Source of the DNA: a virus
Length of the DNA: 32,190 bases
Strand: one strand, 5' to 3'
IMG/VR virus record: IMGVR_UViG_3300024346_000300
Coordinates: 1 to 32,190 of that record
The notes under the pieces are model-generated. The model had not been told where the DNA came from and ran no database searches. It saw nothing but the letters and a program-made list of their open reading frames with translations. The position numbers were made by a program, and so were the translations under genes. Below, piece by piece: positions 30,750 through 32,190 of this stretch (position 1 is its first letter; each line of letters starts with the position of its first letter).

Positions 30750-31208
30750 TTACTTACCAAATTCCTTAGCAACTTCTTCTGGTGTTGCCATGCGGATGTG
30801 TGAGCGTGTAAGCCATTTATCTGCTGCATCTTTTTCAACAATGTTATAGCCACGATAGACTTTTCCCACCTCTGACCAAGTAACATTCTTTGTTGAATGA
30901 ATAGCAACTGTTTCTTTCTTTTCTTCTGGCTTTGAATTCTTCTTTCTTGGAGAAGCGACTGCTGCTGTAGTAGCACCAATAACTCCTTCTGCCACTGCGC
31001 CGAGTGCCTGAATTTCTTCAGGTGCTGAATATGTAGGTGCTGCAATAGCATCTGGCTCAGCCTCTACGTGTGGTGGAACAAAAGCCTCTTCTACAACTGG
31101 AGTTTCTACAATAGGTTCTACAACTGGCTCTTCGACAACTGGTGCCTCAAAAACTGGTGCTTCAGATACTGCTTCTTCTACAATTGGATTTTCATTAAAG
31201 TTTTCCAT
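30750..31208 (-). CDS. Pro/Val/Glu-rich head-associated protein
   Basis: Start ATG 31208 has a perfect AGGAGG ribosome site. The 152-residue protein has two parts. Residues about 9-70 are low complexity with recurring E-x-P-V-V-E units (for example EAPVVEEPVVEPIVETPVVE, residues 21-40), likely an extended flexible arm. After a basic linker (RKKNSKPEEKKE) comes a small folded C-terminal domain (VTWSEVGKVYRGYNIV to the end). Its own promoter and terminator-flanked position, next to the capsid gene, point to high expression, so a capsid decoration or head fiber is possible. No family is recognised for the C-terminal domain. Confidence 0.6.
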   Translation of the reverse strand: MENFNENPIVEEAVSEAPVFEAPVVEEPVVEPIVETPVVEEAFVPPHVEAEPDAIAAPTYSAPEEIQALGAVAEGVIGATTAAVASPRKKNSKPEEKKETVAIHSTKNVTWSEVGKVYRGYNIVEKDAADKWLTRSHIRMATPEEVAKEFGK

Positions 31209-31226
31209 AATTTCCTCCTAAATAGT

Positions 31227-31240
31227 ATTATATCATTATA
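31227..31240 (-). promoter_or_regulatory. Tandem -10 boxes upstream of the Pro/Val/Glu-rich gene
   Basis: Two TATAAT hexamers (31227-31232 and 31235-31240) lie between the capsid terminator and the AGGAGG ribosome site. Either could give a short leader. No clear -35. Confidence 0.5.
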
Positions 31241-31280
31241 AGTAATAAAGGGGAGTAAGAGCGTTAACTCCTACTCCCCC
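31241..31280 (-). terminator. Rho-independent terminator after the major capsid gene
   Basis: A 12-bp stem (GGGGAGTAGGAG pairing with CTCTTACTCCCC, with one G-U wobble) closes a 6-nt loop at 31250-31279, followed on the minus-strand RNA by UUUAUUACUU. It lies about 20 nt after the capsid stop. The flank on the other side is T-rich on the plus strand, so it may work in both directions. Confidence 0.85.
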
Positions 31281-31300
31281 TAATTTTTACTGTTTACAGA

Positions 31301-32190
31301 TTATGCATCTGCTGCAGCGTCTGCCCATGAGATAGCATCCTGCTCTTCCCATTGAATACCGAAGCGAACGAAGACTGTATATTCTACAGTATCCTTCTTT
31401 GGCTTGTATTCACGGTTAACAGTGATATCTCGCTGGAATCCCCATACACGGTTCTGAGGGAATGTCAAGTCGACATAACCTGCAGGGTAGTAAGGAACTT
31501 CCTGAACATCAATTCCGAGAACACGTGTTGTACGTGCTCCACCGAATGTCTGTCCAGCGCCATCAAGGTATGCTTGACGGTTTGAGGCAGTACCTGCTGG
31601 ACGGTTAGCAAATGCTTCTGCTACTGCGTCTGCAAGTGTACCGTTGTTCTTGATGATTCCCTGGAATGCATCTGTACCAGCATAGAACTTCAAGTTAGAC
31701 TTGATAGCACGATACTTACGTGGCATTGCAAGAATGATCTTCTGCATTGCGTCTGTTGACCAAGTGTTATCAGCAACTGTTACAACTGCTTCATGTGCAT
31801 CTCCGTCTGTCTTAACGCGGTTTACGAAACCATCCATGATTGAAAGGAAGTTTCCTGTTGCGCCATCGCCATTGATTGCAAGGTCTTCGATATCATTACC
31901 GAAAGCATTTGTCATCAAACGAACAATGTGATCTTCTAGTTGTGCACCTTCGATGTTATCTTCTAGTGCTTCTGCAGATACTTCCCAGTCAAGACGAATC
32001 TTCTTTGTAGTCAATTCAACCTTTGAGAATGTTGCACCTGCGTTTGTGTAGTCGCCAACTGCTTGCGCTGCTGCACGAATTACACGCTCTCCGACGTTTA
32101 CCTTTTCGAGTTCCATTGTATTGGCTCTCATAGTAACACGACGGCCATCTTGGGCGAGAATGGTAGCATCCCACACGTAGTCAATAAAAC
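31301..32190 (-). CDS. Major capsid protein, HK97-fold (N-terminus missing)
   Basis: The frame is open to the window edge at 32190, so the N-terminus is missing; a GTG at 32176 is internal, because reading continues in frame (FIDYV) beyond it. The 296 visible codons carry HK97-type capsid features: an E-loop/P-domain region (DGRRVTMRANTMEL), the spine helix with EDNIEGAQLEDHIVRLM, then AFGNDIEDLAINGDG and the A-domain strands near the C-terminus (LGIDVQEVPYYPAGY). It forms the icosahedral shell. It is followed by a strong terminator, in line with a very abundant product. Portal, terminase and scaffold or protease genes must lie beyond the edge. Confidence 0.9.
   Translation of the reverse strand, partial: FIDYVWDATILAQDGRRVTMRANTMELEKVNVGERVIRAAAQAVGDYTNAGATFSKVELTTKKIRLDWEVSAEALEDNIEGAQLEDHIVRLMTNAFGNDIEDLAINGDGATGNFLSIMDGFVNRVKTDGDAHEAVVTVADNTWSTDAMQKIILAMPRKYRAIKSNLKFYAGTDAFQGIIKNNGTLADAVAEAFANRPAGTASNRQAYLDGAGQTFGGARTTRVLGIDVQEVPYYPAGYVDLTFPQNRVWGFQRDITVNREYKPKKDTVEYTVFVRFGIQWEEQDAISWADAAADA

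Noticed and set aside
30734-31051. A 105-codon minus-strand frame rich in Gln, Leu and His, overlapping the Pro/Val/Glu-rich gene.
   Set aside because: It is the shifted reading of the repetitive GAA/CCA-type codons in the real gene, which has the perfect ribosome site and the promoter.
1-32190. CRISPR array, tRNA genes, insertion sequences, integrase and attachment sites, lysis genes.
   Set aside because: No regularly spaced direct repeats, cloverleaf-like segments, transposase or recombinase motifs, or endolysin/holin patterns were seen; nearly the whole window is explained by genes on one strand.

Overview
The window is a gene-dense, visibly AT-rich piece of a tailed double-stranded DNA phage genome (Caudoviricetes). 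The long non-contractile-type tail module, with a tape measure, two small tail chaperones and no sheath gene, points to a siphovirus. Every supported gene lies on the minus strand, so transcription runs from high to low coordinates. Gaps between genes are short, and stop/start overlaps (TAATG, ATGA, TAGTG) are common. The host cannot be read from the sequence. Several genes have a -10 hexamer placed so that transcription would start at or within a few bases of the start codon, with no Shine-Dalgarno sequence. That leaderless arrangement is common in Actinobacteria, so an actinobacterial host is a reasonable but weak inference.

Head and neck (32190 to 28116): the major capsid protein, cut by the window edge, is followed by a rho-independent terminator and a fresh promoter. 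Next come a Pro/Val/Glu-rich protein, a head-tail adaptor candidate, a head-closure candidate, an HK97 gp10-like neck protein and a tail-terminator candidate. Tail (28040 to 10609): the major tail protein, a second terminator, two paralogous tail-assembly chaperones, a 2713-residue tape measure protein, a distal tail protein, a 1434-residue tail hub with an insertion, and four smaller tail-tip or fiber-type proteins.

Replication and recombination (10609 to 1): a zinc-ribbon protein and an HTH/AT-hook protein sit at the border of the structural module. They are followed by two small unknowns, a DnaB-type helicase, an unknown, a CHC2/Toprim primase, a putative ssDNA-binding protein, a DnaE-type DNA polymerase III alpha subunit with PHP domain, a RecA-like recombinase, a small zinc-binding protein, a putative PD-(D/E)XK resolvase-like nuclease, a 2-oxoglutarate/Fe(II) oxygenase, a small helical unknown and a truncated RecB/Cas4-type nuclease. 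Together these supply most of a phage-encoded replisome plus recombination; no sliding clamp or clamp loader lies in the window.

The observations I rate highest are: (1) -10 boxes placed for leaderless transcription, twice built into the upstream gene's Val-stop codons; (2) hairpin-then-minus-10 junctions around the capsid and major tail genes, including a UUCG-loop terminator; (3) two separate paralogous tail chaperones, one short and one long, where many siphoviruses use one frameshifted gene. I saw no lysis genes, integrase, tRNA, CRISPR array or insertion sequence. No stretch over 300 bases lacks a gene.
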